DNA from: an uncultured Kordiimonas sp.
Lineage (GTDB): Bacteria > Pseudomonadota > Alphaproteobacteria > Sphingomonadales > Kordiimonadaceae
DNA length: 64,000 bases
Assembly (NCBI GenBank): GCA_947500295.1
Contig: CANMRM010000001.1
Span: 1,302,001 to 1,366,000 of the forward strand
Direction: 5' to 3'
The position numbers and the translations under genes were made by a program. The notes under the pieces are model-generated. The model saw nothing but the letters and a program-made list of their open reading frames with translations, did no database searches and was not told the DNA's origin. Below, one piece after another: positions 40,459-50,334 of the stretch; position 1 is the stretch's first letter; every line of letters starts with the position of its first letter.

Positions 40459-42984
40459 CTAGAAGTCGTAGCTCAGAGAAACACCAAACTCACGCTGGCG
40501 TGGCGGCGTCACGGCAAAGTCGCGGGCAAAGGTGCCCCGGCCAAAGCCTGATGTCCGAACCTGGCTTGGGATAAAGAAGAACTGTCGGAAGTCCGCGAGG
40601 CGGGTAACCACTTCCGGCGTGTCTTCTTTGGTCAGGTTTTTCGCGTAGAAAGTGACGCGCAGGTCATCCAACGTGAAGCCGACATTGGCGTTGATCTTGT
40701 TTGTGCCGCCAACAAACGCAAGGTTCGCTGCCTGAACGAAACGCTTGCTCTCATACGTATAATCGACATTCATGAACAGGTTCATGCGATCATTAACCTC
40801 GTATGTGAAGTTCGGCGAGATTGTCAGCATATGCTTTGGTGTTTGTGGCAACTGGTTGCCGGCAACCTGACCGTCGGGGTCAACAGTATCAACAAGGTCA
40901 ACACGGCCATCAGCACGCGTGCCAACAATCAATACGCCCGGCGCGCCATCGACAACACCGTCGTTATCCGCGTCAGGGGCTTTGCTGACTTCCGCAGGAC
41001 CGGTGAAGAAACCGTTGGTGTCTTGCAGGTCGCGGAAGTTCTCGTCGACATAGTCATCGAACTCCGCGTCGGAGTAGGCGTAGGTTACACGAAGGTCAAA
41101 GCCTTGCGTCACCGCAGCACTGACTTCTATCTCGAAGCCTTTGACCTCTGACGTACCCGCATTGACAATCGGTGCGACAGTTGACTGAGATGTCAGGCCT
41201 TCACGCCGCAGTGCTTCTGATGTGGTCAAAGGCTGAGCGGTCCAGTCCAGATAGTAAACCGATGCGTCATAGCGCACGCGTCCGTCAAACAACGCCCCTT
41301 TTGACCCGAGCTCGTATGACCAGACCTTGGATTCGGCAAAAGTGCCCTTGCCGTCGTTCAGGAAGTTGGCCCGGTCTTCCACTGCAAAAGTCGCGTCGAA
41401 GAAGGAGGAGTTAAATCCGCCGGGTTTGTTGCCGCGAGCAGCCGACGCGTAGAAATTTATTTCGTCGCTGACGTCATAGCGCAAGGCAAAGCGCGGGAGA
41501 GTGGCGTCAAACACCAGGTCGTCAGGCGCGTCCAGCGCCGCTGCTGTCAGCGGGTTATCAATACCTTCGCCTGCCAGATGAAGTGTTTCTTCCTGCCAGC
41601 GAATTTCGGCGGACAGCACCAGGTTTTCCATGATGTCATAATCGACACTGCCGAACACAGCGACGTTGCGAATGAAGCTGTCATTGCTCAGAAGCACTAC
41701 ATCACTGTCAACTGGTGCGGGATCAACCAAAGGGTCCCAGGAGGTGCCAAAATCGTCACCGTCTGAGTCCTTGAAATAGTACCCGCCGATCAGCCAGCGC
41801 AGTCGTTCATCGTCGGGACTGGCCAGGCGCACTTCTTCTGAAAAATACTTCTGGCTGCCACGGCTGAAGGAAGCAAAACCACCCGGGTTGACGGCGCCAA
41901 AGGCGTTCTGGAAATCGAAATCCGTATAACCCGTCAAGGACGTCAGCGTGTAGCCGTTGATGTCATAGTCGACAACCGCCGTAAGACGGAAGCTGTCCCG
42001 GCGAACACCATCTACTGTTTCACCGTTGGTGCCGCTCAGGTCATAATAGTAGCTGCTGAAGCTATCGATTTCGCCGCAATAATAGCCGCGGCTGCGGGTT
42101 TGACCGAGGAAGCCAAACAACAGCGAAGGTTCGAAGCAGTTGATCTGGTTTTCACCTTGAATGCTTTCGTCGTCGTCACCGCCATTCCAAAGGCCATAGG
42201 CGAAACCGCGATCCCGGTCTTCGGAGTAGGCCATGTCGACGTAAACACTGAGATTGTCAGTTGGTGTCCAGTTGATTTTGGCGCCAATCATCTTGGTTTC
42301 TTCGTCGCCCAGCTCTTTCCTGCCGTTTACATTGTTGATGAAGTCACCGCCAAACGTGTAGTACGACCCGCTGACCTCAACGGCGAGCTTATCTTCCACG
42401 ATCGGGGCTTGAATAAAGCCGCGCAGTTCATAGTGATCATGATCGCCGGCCTCTGCGGCAACCCGACCTCTGAATTCATTGCCGGGCCGCGATGTGATGA
42501 AGTTGATGGCACCGGAGAATGTCCCGCGGCCGAACAAAGCCGACTGAGGGCCACGAACAACTTCCACACGCTGTACGTTGTTCAGGTCATAGGACGTAAT
42601 CGGCCCTGACACATAAACACCATCCACGAAAAACGAGGCGTTGGGTGATCCCAGAATGTTGGACATACCGCGGATAGATGGACGGTTATTGGCACCGCCG
42701 GTTGCTCGTCCAAAACCTTCGCGGAACGAAAAGCCCGGCGTTAGGAGAGCGAGATCCTGGACATCCTGGATTTGTGAACGCTGGATCGCGTCCGCAGTAA
42801 AAGCGGTGATGGCAAGTGGCACATCCCGCAGGTTTTCAGACCGTTTCCGGGCTGTAACAATGATTTCCTCCAGCGAAAGCTCGTCGTCGTCCGCCGCTGC
42901 ATCCTGCGCATTTGCCGACCAACTGGCAGCGGTCGCTGCCAAGCTCAGCACTGCCGTCGTCGACATCAGTTTTTTGATAAGCAT
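40459..42984 (-). CDS. TonB-dependent receptor (probably siderophore or iron-complex)
   Basis: 841 residues behind a strong GGGAGGA ribosome site. Signal peptide (cut near ANA-QD), TonB box LEEIIVTARKR, plug domain with FFVDGVYVSGP and VEVVRGPQSALFGRGTFSGAINF, then a 22-strand-type barrel ending GVSLSYDF. The 'RSENLRDVPLAITAFTADAIQ' type of plug start is common to alphaproteobacterial receptors of wide specificity. Pairing with a PepSY-TM protein downstream favours an iron or metal chelate; this is inference, and no local siderophore gene is seen. Confidence 0.92.
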   Translation of the reverse strand: MLIKKLMSTTAVLSLAATAASWSANAQDAAADDDELSLEEIIVTARKRSENLRDVPLAITAFTADAIQRSQIQDVQDLALLTPGFSFREGFGRATGGANNRPSIRGMSNILGSPNASFFVDGVYVSGPITSYDLNNVQRVEVVRGPQSALFGRGTFSGAINFITSRPGNEFRGRVAAEAGDHDHYELRGFIQAPIVEDKLAVEVSGSYYTFGGDFINNVNGRKELGDEETKMIGAKINWTPTDNLSVYVDMAYSEDRDRGFAYGLWNGGDDDESIQGENQINCFEPSLLFGFLGQTRSRGYYCGEIDSFSSYYYDLSGTNGETVDGVRRDSFRLTAVVDYDINGYTLTSLTGYTDFDFQNAFGAVNPGGFASFSRGSQKYFSEEVRLASPDDERLRWLIGGYYFKDSDGDDFGTSWDPLVDPAPVDSDVVLLSNDSFIRNVAVFGSVDYDIMENLVLSAEIRWQEETLHLAGEGIDNPLTAAALDAPDDLVFDATLPRFALRYDVSDEINFYASAARGNKPGGFNSSFFDATFAVEDRANFLNDGKGTFAESKVWSYELGSKGALFDGRVRYDASVYYLDWTAQPLTTSEALRREGLTSQSTVAPIVNAGTSEVKGFEIEVSAAVTQGFDLRVTYAYSDAEFDDYVDENFRDLQDTNGFFTGPAEVSKAPDADNDGVVDGAPGVLIVGTRADGRVDLVDTVDPDGQVAGNQLPQTPKHMLTISPNFTYEVNDRMNLFMNVDYTYESKRFVQAANLAFVGGTNKINANVGFTLDDLRVTFYAKNLTKEDTPEVVTRLADFRQFFFIPSQVRTSGFGRGTFARDFAVTPPRQREFGVSLSYDF

Positions 42985-43323
42985 GGTTCCTCCCTGCTAT
43001 CATCGCGCTTCGCAAGGCATGGATAGGATGACGGGCCGGACAATAGCCCTGCCTCACCAGAAACGCTTAATTTACCCCAATTGCATCCACCCCTATTAGG
43101 GCGCGAAGCAGGGCCTTAGTCAACTGTATGATATATCAATAATACAACTTACACTGGATACAGGGCACGGGAGCCTTGTGGAGACTATGAAAATCAACGA
43201 CTTAGCATGTACGTCGGTGAAGAAAATGTTACAGTACTGTTGCAAAAATGTCGCGTTTTAAAGTCGCGACATTTTGTAATGGTTTGCTAATTATGGACGA
43301 ATCAACCGATGCTACAGCCTAGT
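42985..43323. other. Intergenic region between the TonB receptor and pirin
   Basis: About 340 bases without a gene. It must hold the promoter of the receptor (minus strand) and contains the terminator hairpin after pirin. The middle (43120-43240) is AT-rich. I see no convincing small gene, tRNA or Fur-type box in it. Confidence 0.6.
43244..43275 (-). terminator. Probable rho-independent terminator of the pirin gene
   Basis: A perfect 11-bp inverted repeat (43245-43255 and 43265-43275, AAAATGTCGCG and its complement) around a 9-base loop. On the minus strand it ends in five T, 49 bases past the pirin stop. The A/T-rich outer stem makes it nearly symmetrical, so it could also be a protein site. 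Confidence 0.6.
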
Positions 43324-44238
43324 TTAGCGGGTTGGAAGCGGAATAAATTCTTCGTCTCCTTCAACCATGTCAAAGCCACCGGATGTCCAGCGTTCTTTTG
43401 CTGCCTCAATCATGGCGACATCGGTGTGGGCAAAGTTCCACCACAGTTTGCGTGCACGCTTAAGCTTGTCACCGCCAATGAGAGCAAGGTGGGCTCCATT
43501 TGGCGCTTGCACCGGCACGGTTTCGCCTTCTTGAAGGACTACCATGGTTGCTTCTCCAAAGACTTCGTCGCCCAATTGCACCGAACCTGACACTACATAG
43601 ATTGCGCGTTCTTCATGCTCGGGTGGCACGTTCAGGGTGGCACCGGTATCAAGGCGCACATCCGCATACAGGGTACGGCTATGGACAGAAACCTGGGACG
43701 ACGCTCCCCACGCGTCCCCGGCGACAATCATGACTTTGGCGCCTTCCAGTTCAACGGTTGGAATGTCATCAGCCACATAGTGCTGAAAAGAAGGATCGGC
43801 TTCCTGGAAATCAGATGGTAACGCCATCCAGACCTGGAGGCCAAGCAGGCTGTGGCCTGCCGCCCGTACATCGTCAGGCGTGCGCTCCGAATGGACAATT
43901 CCGCTGCCCGCAGTCATCCAGTTTACTTCGCCGGGCCGGATCGGTTGCGTGTACCCCAAGCTGTCGCGGTGCATAATTTCACCTTCAATCAACCAGGTAA
44001 GCGTTGAAAGACCAATGTGAGGATGTGGCCGAACATCAATGCCTGTACCGGGTGCGAAGGTGGCGGGTCCCATCTGGTCAAAGAAGATGAAAGGGCCCAC
44101 TGTGCGCGCTTCTATGGATGGCAACGCCCGGCGTACTTCAAAACCGCCTATATCCTTTGCCTTTGGACGGATTATGGTTTTGATGCCTGAGCAGGTCTTG
44201 TGTTCGCAGTCAGCGGTCGTTGAATCATGGTAACTCAT
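43324..44238 (-). CDS. Pirin family protein
   Basis: 304 residues, bicupin. The N-terminal cupin has the pirin metal motif [18 protein letters not shown] with later HSERTP, and [11 protein letters not shown] precedes it. Bacterial pirins are non-haem iron proteins; some are quercetinases, others act as redox-dependent regulators. It is a single gene with its own terminator, divergent from the molybdenum hydroxylase pair. No functional link to these can be shown from the sequence alone. Confidence 0.92.
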   Translation of the reverse strand: MSYHDSTTADCEHKTCSGIKTIIRPKAKDIGGFEVRRALPSIEARTVGPFIFFDQMGPATFAPGTGIDVRPHPHIGLSTLTWLIEGEIMHRDSLGYTQPIRPGEVNWMTAGSGIVHSERTPDDVRAAGHSLLGLQVWMALPSDFQEADPSFQHYVADDIPTVELEGAKVMIVAGDAWGASSQVSVHSRTLYADVRLDTGATLNVPPEHEERAIYVVSGSVQLGDEVFGEATMVVLQEGETVPVQAPNGAHLALIGGDKLKRARKLWWNFAHTDVAMIEAAKERWTSGGFDMVEGDEEFIPLPTR

Positions 44239-44368
44239 GTCTGTCTCCCTCGTCCTTCATACGGTCAGGGTGCTGCCTCCCGATCACATTTTAATGACAG
44301 TAGGCTGCATAGCCCTATATACTGATAAATGGATCAATAGGGCTGGCCAAAACCGGGAGAGTATTGGC

Positions 44369-44833
44369 ATGAAATATTCACTGAAAGTCAACGGAGAGAT
44401 ACGGGACGTCGACGTTGAGCCGGATACACCGCTTTTGTGGGTGCTTCGAGACGAACTGGGCTTCAAGGGCGTGAAGTTCGGGTGTGGCGTTGCGGCCTGC
44501 GGTGCCTGCACCGTGCACATGGATGGCACAGCCACCCGAACCTGTATTTATCCTGTAGAGGCTGCCGAGGACATCGATATCACGACAATCGAGGGCTTGG
44601 CCGACGAGGGCATGTATACCGATGTCCAGCAAGCCTGGATCGATGAGCAGGTACCACAGTGCGGCTATTGCCAATCGGGTATGATCATGGCGGTCAGTGC
44701 TCTACTGGAAGAAAATTCCGCGCCCACTGATCAGGATATTGATGACGCGATCACCAACGTTTGCCGGTGCGGCAGCTATCCACGTATTCGCAAGGCAATC
44801 CGGAAAGTCATCAGTGAAAGGGGAGCGGCATAA
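44369..44833 (+). CDS. [2Fe-2S] subunit of a molybdenum hydroxylase (IorA-like)
   Basis: 154 residues from ATG 44369, with GGGAGA upstream; the longer frame back to 44237 adds an unrelated leader. A plant-type ferredoxin domain has Cys 39, 44, 47 and 59, and a second four-helix domain has Cys 98, 101, 132 and 134, giving two [2Fe-2S] clusters. Small subunits of this size pair with a large molybdopterin subunit in isoquinoline 1-oxidoreductase and related aldehyde or N-heterocycle oxidising enzymes. The stop overlaps the next start (TAATG). Confidence 0.93.
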   Translation: MKYSLKVNGEIRDVDVEPDTPLLWVLRDELGFKGVKFGCGVAACGACTVHMDGTATRTCIYPVEAAEDIDITTIEGLADEGMYTDVQQAWIDEQVPQCGYCQSGMIMAVSALLEENSAPTDQDIDDAITNVCRCGSYPRIRKAIRKVISERGAA

Positions 44834-47040
44834 TGGCTGAGAAAAAGAAAAAACTCACCCGCCGCAAGTTCCTGATCGGCACTGGCGCAGTTGTCGGTGG
44901 TGGTCTCGTGCTCGGTTATGCAGCTCTGCCCAATCAGATGAAAGACATTGCTGCTCGCCATAAGGGCGAAGGGCAAATCCTTTCCGGATGGATCAAGATC
45001 ACGCCGGATAACAAAGTCACCGTTATCGTGCCGCATGCGGAAATGGGGCAGGGCACTCATACTGCGCTTCCCATGATGGCAGCGGAGGAACTGGATGCAG
45101 ATTGGGACCTGGTGCAGATGGAAGAAGCGCCCGGGTTACCGGAGTTCGCCAATCAGCCGCTTGGCGAAGGTTTCATTGTCGGTGACAGCTTGCCCGATAT
45201 TCTGGCACCGCTGATCAACAAAGCATTTTATTCGATTGCCCAGGCCATGGATCTCCAGATAACCGGCGGCTCCACATCTGTCCGGTTCACCGGGCAGTAC
45301 GGTATGCGGGTCGCTGGAGCAGCGGCACGTGAAATGCTGATGAAAGCGGCGGCGGAAGAGTGGGACGTATCGGTTAGCGACCTCTCCACTGAAAAGAGTT
45401 TTGTGCATCACAAGGCGTCCGGCCGGTCGGCAAGCTATGGTTCTTTGGCTGAGGCTGCCAGCAGCTTTGACCCGAGCCCGACGCCGACACTGAAGCCGAA
45501 AGCGGCACACACCATTGTCGGTACCCGGACAATCAAACGTTTTGACATCCCCGGCAAAGTCAATGGCTCCGCAAAATACGGCATTGATGCCGAAGTGGAC
45601 GGCATGCTCTATGCCGCCATCGCGCGAGTTCCGGTACACGGTGGTACCATCACGTCGATCGAAGACAGCGCGGCGCTTGCCATGCCAGGCGTCAGGAAGG
45701 TGTGCAACCTTGGCTATGCTTATGCTGTTGTTGCGGACAAATACTGGCGCGCCAGAACAGCGCTGGATGCCGTAGAGATTGCATTTGATGCAGGTGGCAA
45801 TGAACTGGTTGATTCAGACGCGATCTTCGCGCGCTTTAGCGAGGATCTGGCGACGCATGAACTCGAATATGACATCGATGAGGGCGATGTGGACGGTGCC
45901 GAAGGCAGGCTTGTTGAGGCCGATTATGCAGTGCCGTATCTCGCGCACGCCTGTATGGAGCCGATGAACTGCACGGCGTGGGTGCGCGACGGTGTCTGCG
46001 ACATCTGGACCGGTACCCAGGCGCCATTGATGGCGCGTACTGCTGCCGCTGTTGCCGCCGGGCTGGAACCGGAGAAGGTTACTGTGCACAACCATATGCT
46101 TGGTGGCGGTTTTGGTCGACGTATCCATGCGGAAAACGATTATGTCGCGCCAGCGGTTGAAATCGCGAAGATGGCAGGCGCCCCGGTTAAAACCATCTGG
46201 ACCCGCGAAGAAGACATGAGGTTCGATGAATATCGTCCTGCAGTGGTGAGCCGATTTGCTGCCAAACTGGGTGAAGACGGCAAGCCGGTTGCCTGGAAAA
46301 ACCGTTTTTCCGACAAAAGAGAGCCGGCGGAAGCACCGCTTATTCCTTACGGCGTTGTTAATCAGTCGATCGGCTATGTGCGCAGTCAAAGTCACCTGAA
46401 GCTCGGACCCTGGCGCAGCGTTGATCATTCGCAGCACGCTTTCTTCACCGAGAGTTTCGTGGATGAATTGGCGCACGAAGCAGGTGCCGATCCGCTGGAA
46501 TACCGCCTGTCCATGCTGGCGGATGCGCCGCGTCACGCCCATGTGCTGAAAACGGCCGCAGAGAAAGCCGGTTGGTACGCAGGCGTCCGCGATGGCCGTG
46601 CGATGGGGATAGCGGTGCACGAAAGCTTCGGCACTATCGTTGCGCATGCCGCCGAGGTTTCTATTGGCGATGATGGCATGCCACGTGTGCATAAAGTGAC
46701 GTGTGCCGTGGACTGCGGTGAGGCCATCAACCCTGACAATATTGAGTCGCAAATCGAAAGCGCCATTATCTACGGCATGACCGGCGCATTCTTTGGTGAA
46801 ATAACAGTGCAAGACGGCCAGGTTGTCGAAGGCAATTTCCCAGAGTATGAGATGGTTCGCCTGGCTGATGTGCCTGAAATAGAGGTTTACATCATCGAAT
46901 CTGGTGCCCCGATGGGTGGCATTGGCGAGCCCGGGTTGCCGCCAACAGCTCCGGCGATTACCAACGCTGTATATGCGCTCACCGGACAGCGTGTGCGCAA
47001 GTTGCCGCTCAGGAACTATGATTTCTCGGCAAGTGCCTGA
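44833..47040 (+). CDS. Molybdopterin-binding subunit of a xanthine dehydrogenase-family enzyme (IorB-like)
   Basis: 735 residues with a twin-arginine signal (RRKFLIG at 10-16 and a hydrophobic stretch to about 32), so the folded enzyme is exported to the periplasm with its small partner. Duplicated aldehyde-oxidase/xanthine-dehydrogenase modules are seen; [19 protein letters not shown] and [23 protein letters not shown] are typical, and [16 protein letters not shown] carries the catalytic Glu near residue 700. Substrates of the family range from aldehydes to N-heterocycles. No cytochrome c subunit or XdhC-type maturation gene is adjacent. Confidence 0.93.
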   Translation: MAEKKKKLTRRKFLIGTGAVVGGGLVLGYAALPNQMKDIAARHKGEGQILSGWIKITPDNKVTVIVPHAEMGQGTHTALPMMAAEELDADWDLVQMEEAPGLPEFANQPLGEGFIVGDSLPDILAPLINKAFYSIAQAMDLQITGGSTSVRFTGQYGMRVAGAAAREMLMKAAAEEWDVSVSDLSTEKSFVHHKASGRSASYGSLAEAASSFDPSPTPTLKPKAAHTIVGTRTIKRFDIPGKVNGSAKYGIDAEVDGMLYAAIARVPVHGGTITSIEDSAALAMPGVRKVCNLGYAYAVVADKYWRARTALDAVEIAFDAGGNELVDSDAIFARFSEDLATHELEYDIDEGDVDGAEGRLVEADYAVPYLAHACMEPMNCTAWVRDGVCDIWTGTQAPLMARTAAAVAAGLEPEKVTVHNHMLGGGFGRRIHAENDYVAPAVEIAKMAGAPVKTIWTREEDMRFDEYRPAVVSRFAAKLGEDGKPVAWKNRFSDKREPAEAPLIPYGVVNQSIGYVRSQSHLKLGPWRSVDHSQHAFFTESFVDELAHEAGADPLEYRLSMLADAPRHAHVLKTAAEKAGWYAGVRDGRAMGIAVHESFGTIVAHAAEVSIGDDGMPRVHKVTCAVDCGEAINPDNIESQIESAIIYGMTGAFFGEITVQDGQVVEGNFPEYEMVRLADVPEIEVYIIESGAPMGGIGEPGLPPTAPAITNAVYALTGQRVRKLPLRNYDFSASA

Positions 47041-47057
47041 TGCACCGATTTCAAGCC

Positions 47058-48584
47058 TCAGGTGCCTATCGGGCGTCCGAGGCTTTGTGACAGAAAATCT
47101 GCATGTTTGGGGAGCCGGCTTTTGCCGGCTTCCACAATATTACGCACATCGGCCGGAATGACCGGCGGCGTTTGCTCACTGCCGGGCAGGACACCATCTG
47201 CGACCTGAAAATCCATGCCATAAAGAATGTATTCATAGCTCTGGTGGCTGAAGAGCCTGAGTTGATCGTCAAAGTCTGAATGGGTTGGCGGCTTGAAACG
47301 CCAGAAGTCAAATTTGGCCTTCAAGCTGTCGGTGATGTGTTCGTCCTTCTGGACTTCCCGCCAGAAGTCAGTGTCGGTACGCTTGCTCAGGCAATAGTGC
47401 ATATTGATGAAATCAAGGATTTCGCTGTAGCGACTGCCCATAATTTCATTGAAACGCTTGGACAGGGGCCGGGTGATCTCACCAAACGGGAAATGCTCAC
47501 ACAATGTAATCGCCGCGAATTCGATAAGATAAAGGCCTGTGGATTCTAGAGGCTCGATAAAGCCGCCGGACAGGCCAATCGCCACACAGTTTTTTGTCCA
47601 TGGTGTGGGACGCATACCAACACGGAATTTAAGGCGGCGGGCGTCAATACCCTCTGAATGAGCGCCTTCGTGCGCACGCAGCTGTGTTTCAGCGTCATCG
47701 TCGGACAGAAACTGACTTGAATAAACATAGCCGATACCGCGCCGGTCTGAGAGGCCAATGTCCCATTTCCAGCCGTAGCTGAGCGCAGTTGCGGTCGTGT
47801 ATGGTTTCACCTCTCCCGGGTAGTGAACGGAATAGGGTACACGCATGGCAACTGCCCGGTCACACAACAACCATTTGCTATAGTCCATGAAATCGGTTCC
47901 AAGGGTTTTGCCAGACAGAAGGCTCGCGAACCCTGTGCAATCGATGAAAAGGTCAGCGCTCAGCGATAGACCCCCCTTGGTTTTTACCTCTGCGATGTCT
48001 CCATCTTCTGTCTGGGTGACTTCGGTAACATCGTCAATGTGATGGGTTACGCCACGGGTAACCGAAATGTCACGCAGATAGTCGGCAAATTTTTCGGCGT
48101 CCATATGGTATGCATAAGGAAAGGGTGAGCCAAAATCCTTGCTGCCGGCCATGCGTGGGCTCAGGCCCATGTCACAGAAGGCTGGCTGCACAGAGACGGT
48201 TTCCGCGTATGGAGTTGTGCGGTCGCTCATCAGCCAGTCTGCACCGGCCCGGTCGATCCGTGCCATCGGGCGGCGCTGGAACGGATGATAGTAGCCACCG
48301 TCGCCAACATGGAGCCAATCGTCGAAGCGGATCGCCTGCTTGAAGCTGGCGTCGGTCTTTTTCATAAACTCGGCTTCGCTGATGCCAACCGATTGCAGAA
48401 CCTGCCGGATGGTTGGTACTGTCGCTTCGCCTACGCCGATACGGCCGATGGAAGCCGATTCAACAAGCGTTATGTCAACCATGGTTTTGCGCGCGTTCAG
48501 GGCTGCATTCATGTAGGCGGCCGTAATCCAGCCCGCCGAGCCACCACCAACAATCAGGACTTTTTTAATCGGAGCCATGGTCAT
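47058..48584 (-). CDS. Flavin-dependent tryptophan-halogenase-family protein (second of pair)
   Basis: 508 residues. FAD-binding GGGSAGWITAAYMN (13-26), the conserved Lys of the halogenase tunnel at K82 (ASFKQAIRF), YYHPFQRRP, and GWKWDIGLSDRRGIGYVYSS, where the classical WxWxIP reads WxWDIG. Families like this use reduced flavin and halide to chlorinate or brominate indoles or other arenes. It overlaps the upstream homologue by 4 bases and was probably produced by tandem duplication. No flavin reductase is seen nearby. Real substrate unknown; it is not near tryptophan or antibiotic genes. Confidence 0.9.
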   Translation of the reverse strand: MTMAPIKKVLIVGGGSAGWITAAYMNAALNARKTMVDITLVESASIGRIGVGEATVPTIRQVLQSVGISEAEFMKKTDASFKQAIRFDDWLHVGDGGYYHPFQRRPMARIDRAGADWLMSDRTTPYAETVSVQPAFCDMGLSPRMAGSKDFGSPFPYAYHMDAEKFADYLRDISVTRGVTHHIDDVTEVTQTEDGDIAEVKTKGGLSLSADLFIDCTGFASLLSGKTLGTDFMDYSKWLLCDRAVAMRVPYSVHYPGEVKPYTTATALSYGWKWDIGLSDRRGIGYVYSSQFLSDDDAETQLRAHEGAHSEGIDARRLKFRVGMRPTPWTKNCVAIGLSGGFIEPLESTGLYLIEFAAITLCEHFPFGEITRPLSKRFNEIMGSRYSEILDFINMHYCLSKRTDTDFWREVQKDEHITDSLKAKFDFWRFKPPTHSDFDDQLRLFSHQSYEYILYGMDFQVADGVLPGSEQTPPVIPADVRNIVEAGKSRLPKHADFLSQSLGRPIGT

Positions 48585-50098
48585 CCGGCTCGCTCATACT
48601 GCGTACCAAATTTTGCTTCAAGCCAGGCGTCATGGGTAGGGAATGAGCCCCGGGCTTTGGTAACGGCCTCTTCAATCTCGCGCGGTATTGCGGTCGGGGG
48701 TACACGCCGCCCTGCGATCTTCTCGCGCTGGAAATCCATGCCATACATGACATACTCGTATGTGTGGTGGGAGAAGAGCTGCAGATTGTTGGTAAAGTCC
48801 GACAGCGACGGTGACTTATATTTGTATATCTCGAGCCATTCTTTGAGGCTGTCCGTAATTCGTTCCGATTTTTGCACTTCTTTCCAGAAATCAGTGTCGG
48901 TGCGTTTGCTCAGGCAATAGTGCAACACGATAAAGTCGAGTGTTTCCTCGTAGCGATCCTGCATGACCTTGTTGAACTTGGTCGCCAGCCCGCTCATGTT
49001 GTCGGTCATCGGGAAGTATTCGCAAATGGTTGCGGCTGCCAGTTCCACAAGGAAAAGGCCTGTCGATTCAAGAGGTTCAATGAAGCCGGAGGCCAGGCCG
49101 ATAGAGACACAGTTTTTGGCCCAGAACTGGTCGCGGCGGCCGACCTTGAACTTCAACACGCGCGCGGTCACATCGTCAGCGTGCTCACCTTCATAGGCGC
49201 GCAGTTCGGCTTCTGCGGCATCATCATCGATGAAATCGCTTGAGTAGACATAGCCGACGCCCCGCCGGTTGGCGAGGCCGATATCCCATATCCAGCCGTT
49301 TGAAACTGCTGTCGACAGGGTGTAGGGCTTTCTTGTGCCCGGATAGTAAGTGTCGAACGGCACACGCATGGCAACCGCACGGTCACACAATAGCCACTGG
49401 GAATAATCTACGTGCGGCACGCCGAGCGCGCCTTCAATAAGCAGCGCGCGGAAGCCTGTGCAATCAATGAAAAGATCGGCTTCAAGCCGCTTGCCGGTTT
49501 GGGTTTTGACGGCCGCAATGCGACCATCCGGGTGCATCTCCGCCTCGACCATCAGGTCCTGCACATGATTGACACCGCGTTTGGTCGCGAGGTTACAGAG
49601 ATAGTCAGCCGTGCGCTCTGCATCCATATGATAGGCGTAAGAGACCGGCGCTTCATAGTCGGGGCTGTCCATCAACTTGGGGCTCAGGCCGTCTTCGCAC
49701 ATCCACGGTTGTGGTGACACGGTCGCGGCGAAAGGCGTGGAGCGATCAGAGGAAAGCCAGCGCAGGCCGGCGCGGTCCAGTCTGCCGGCGGGGCGGCGGT
49801 CAAATGGATGATAATAGCTGTCGTCGCCATTCAACCAGTTCACAAACTTGATCGCCTGCTTGAAAGTGGCGTCTGCGGCCGTCATGAATTCCTGCTCGGG
49901 CACGCCGATGGTGCGCATGGTATCGCGCACGCTCGGAACCGTTGCCTCGCCGACACCGATGCGGCCGATGTCTGGGCTTTCAAGAACAGTGATATCAATG
50001 ATCTTTTTGGTTTGGCCGTTAAGGACTGCGTCCATGTAAGCGGCTGTGATCCAGCCTGCGGAGCCGCCACCAACTATCAGAACTTTTCTGAGCGCCAT
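48581..50098 (-). CDS. Flavin-dependent tryptophan-halogenase-family protein (first of pair)
   Basis: 505 residues and clearly a paralogue of the next gene. GGGSAGWITAAYMD (10-23), K80 in ATFKQAIKF, YYHPFDRRP, GWIWDIGLANRRGVGYVYSS and CTGFRALLIEGALG are seen. The Pro of WxWxIP is Gly here too, the Trp pair being kept. It follows the 53-kb TonB receptor after about 240 bases containing a hairpin and a terminator-like stem, so its expression is probably partial read-through or from its own promoter. The last codons overlap the second halogenase (ATGA), ensuring coupled translation. Confidence 0.9.
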   Translation of the reverse strand: MALRKVLIVGGGSAGWITAAYMDAVLNGQTKKIIDITVLESPDIGRIGVGEATVPSVRDTMRTIGVPEQEFMTAADATFKQAIKFVNWLNGDDSYYHPFDRRPAGRLDRAGLRWLSSDRSTPFAATVSPQPWMCEDGLSPKLMDSPDYEAPVSYAYHMDAERTADYLCNLATKRGVNHVQDLMVEAEMHPDGRIAAVKTQTGKRLEADLFIDCTGFRALLIEGALGVPHVDYSQWLLCDRAVAMRVPFDTYYPGTRKPYTLSTAVSNGWIWDIGLANRRGVGYVYSSDFIDDDAAEAELRAYEGEHADDVTARVLKFKVGRRDQFWAKNCVSIGLASGFIEPLESTGLFLVELAAATICEYFPMTDNMSGLATKFNKVMQDRYEETLDFIVLHYCLSKRTDTDFWKEVQKSERITDSLKEWLEIYKYKSPSLSDFTNNLQLFSHHTYEYVMYGMDFQREKIAGRRVPPTAIPREIEEAVTKARGSFPTHDAWLEAKFGTQYERAG

Positions 50099-50146
50099 CT
50101 ATCGAACCTCCCCGTCATACAAGTTACGAGCGCCTGTGAGGCAAAG

Positions 50147-50177
50147 AAAAAGCCGCTGCTACAGATATAACAGCGGC
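50147..50177 (-). terminator. Terminator-like stem between the TonB receptor and the halogenase pair
   Basis: On the minus strand GCCGCTG, a 12-base loop and CAGCGGC are followed by five T. It lies 158 bases after the TonB receptor stop and 49 bases before the first halogenase start, so it would separate or attenuate the two parts of the locus. Confidence 0.65.
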
Positions 50178-50286
50178 GGTGAGTTGAAAGCCAGAAGCGA
50201 ATGATTTTAAAGGAAAGATTAAACATCCACAGTTAAGAGGGAGTACTCGAAACAAGGTATCACAGCCCTCCGGCTTTCGCCTCGGT

Positions 50287-50319
50287 TGGCGGCGGCAAGG
50301 GTCCAGGTTGCCACCGCCA
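50287..50319. repeat. GC-rich hairpin just after the TonB receptor
   Basis: TGGCGGCGGCAA and TTGCCACCGCCA form a 12-bp stem with one mismatch around a 9-base loop, starting 16 bases past the receptor stop. No T run follows, so it is more like an mRNA-stabilising or processing stem than a terminator. Confidence 0.4.
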
Positions 50320-50334
50320 GCCATTTCTGGGTTC

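Noticed and set aside
43235-43248. TTGCAAAAATG before the second TonB receptor as another LacI-type site
   Set aside because: It is part of the pirin terminator stem, occurs once, and lacks a partner half-site.
44237-44368. Upstream extension of the [2Fe-2S] subunit
   Set aside because: The extra 44 residues do not match the family, and a good ribosome site precedes the internal ATG at 44369.
47053-47085. AAGCCTC/GAGGCTT stem between the molybdenum hydroxylase and the halogenase
   Set aside because: Seven base pairs, 19-base loop and no proper T run; it overlaps the halogenase stop and is too weak to call a terminator.
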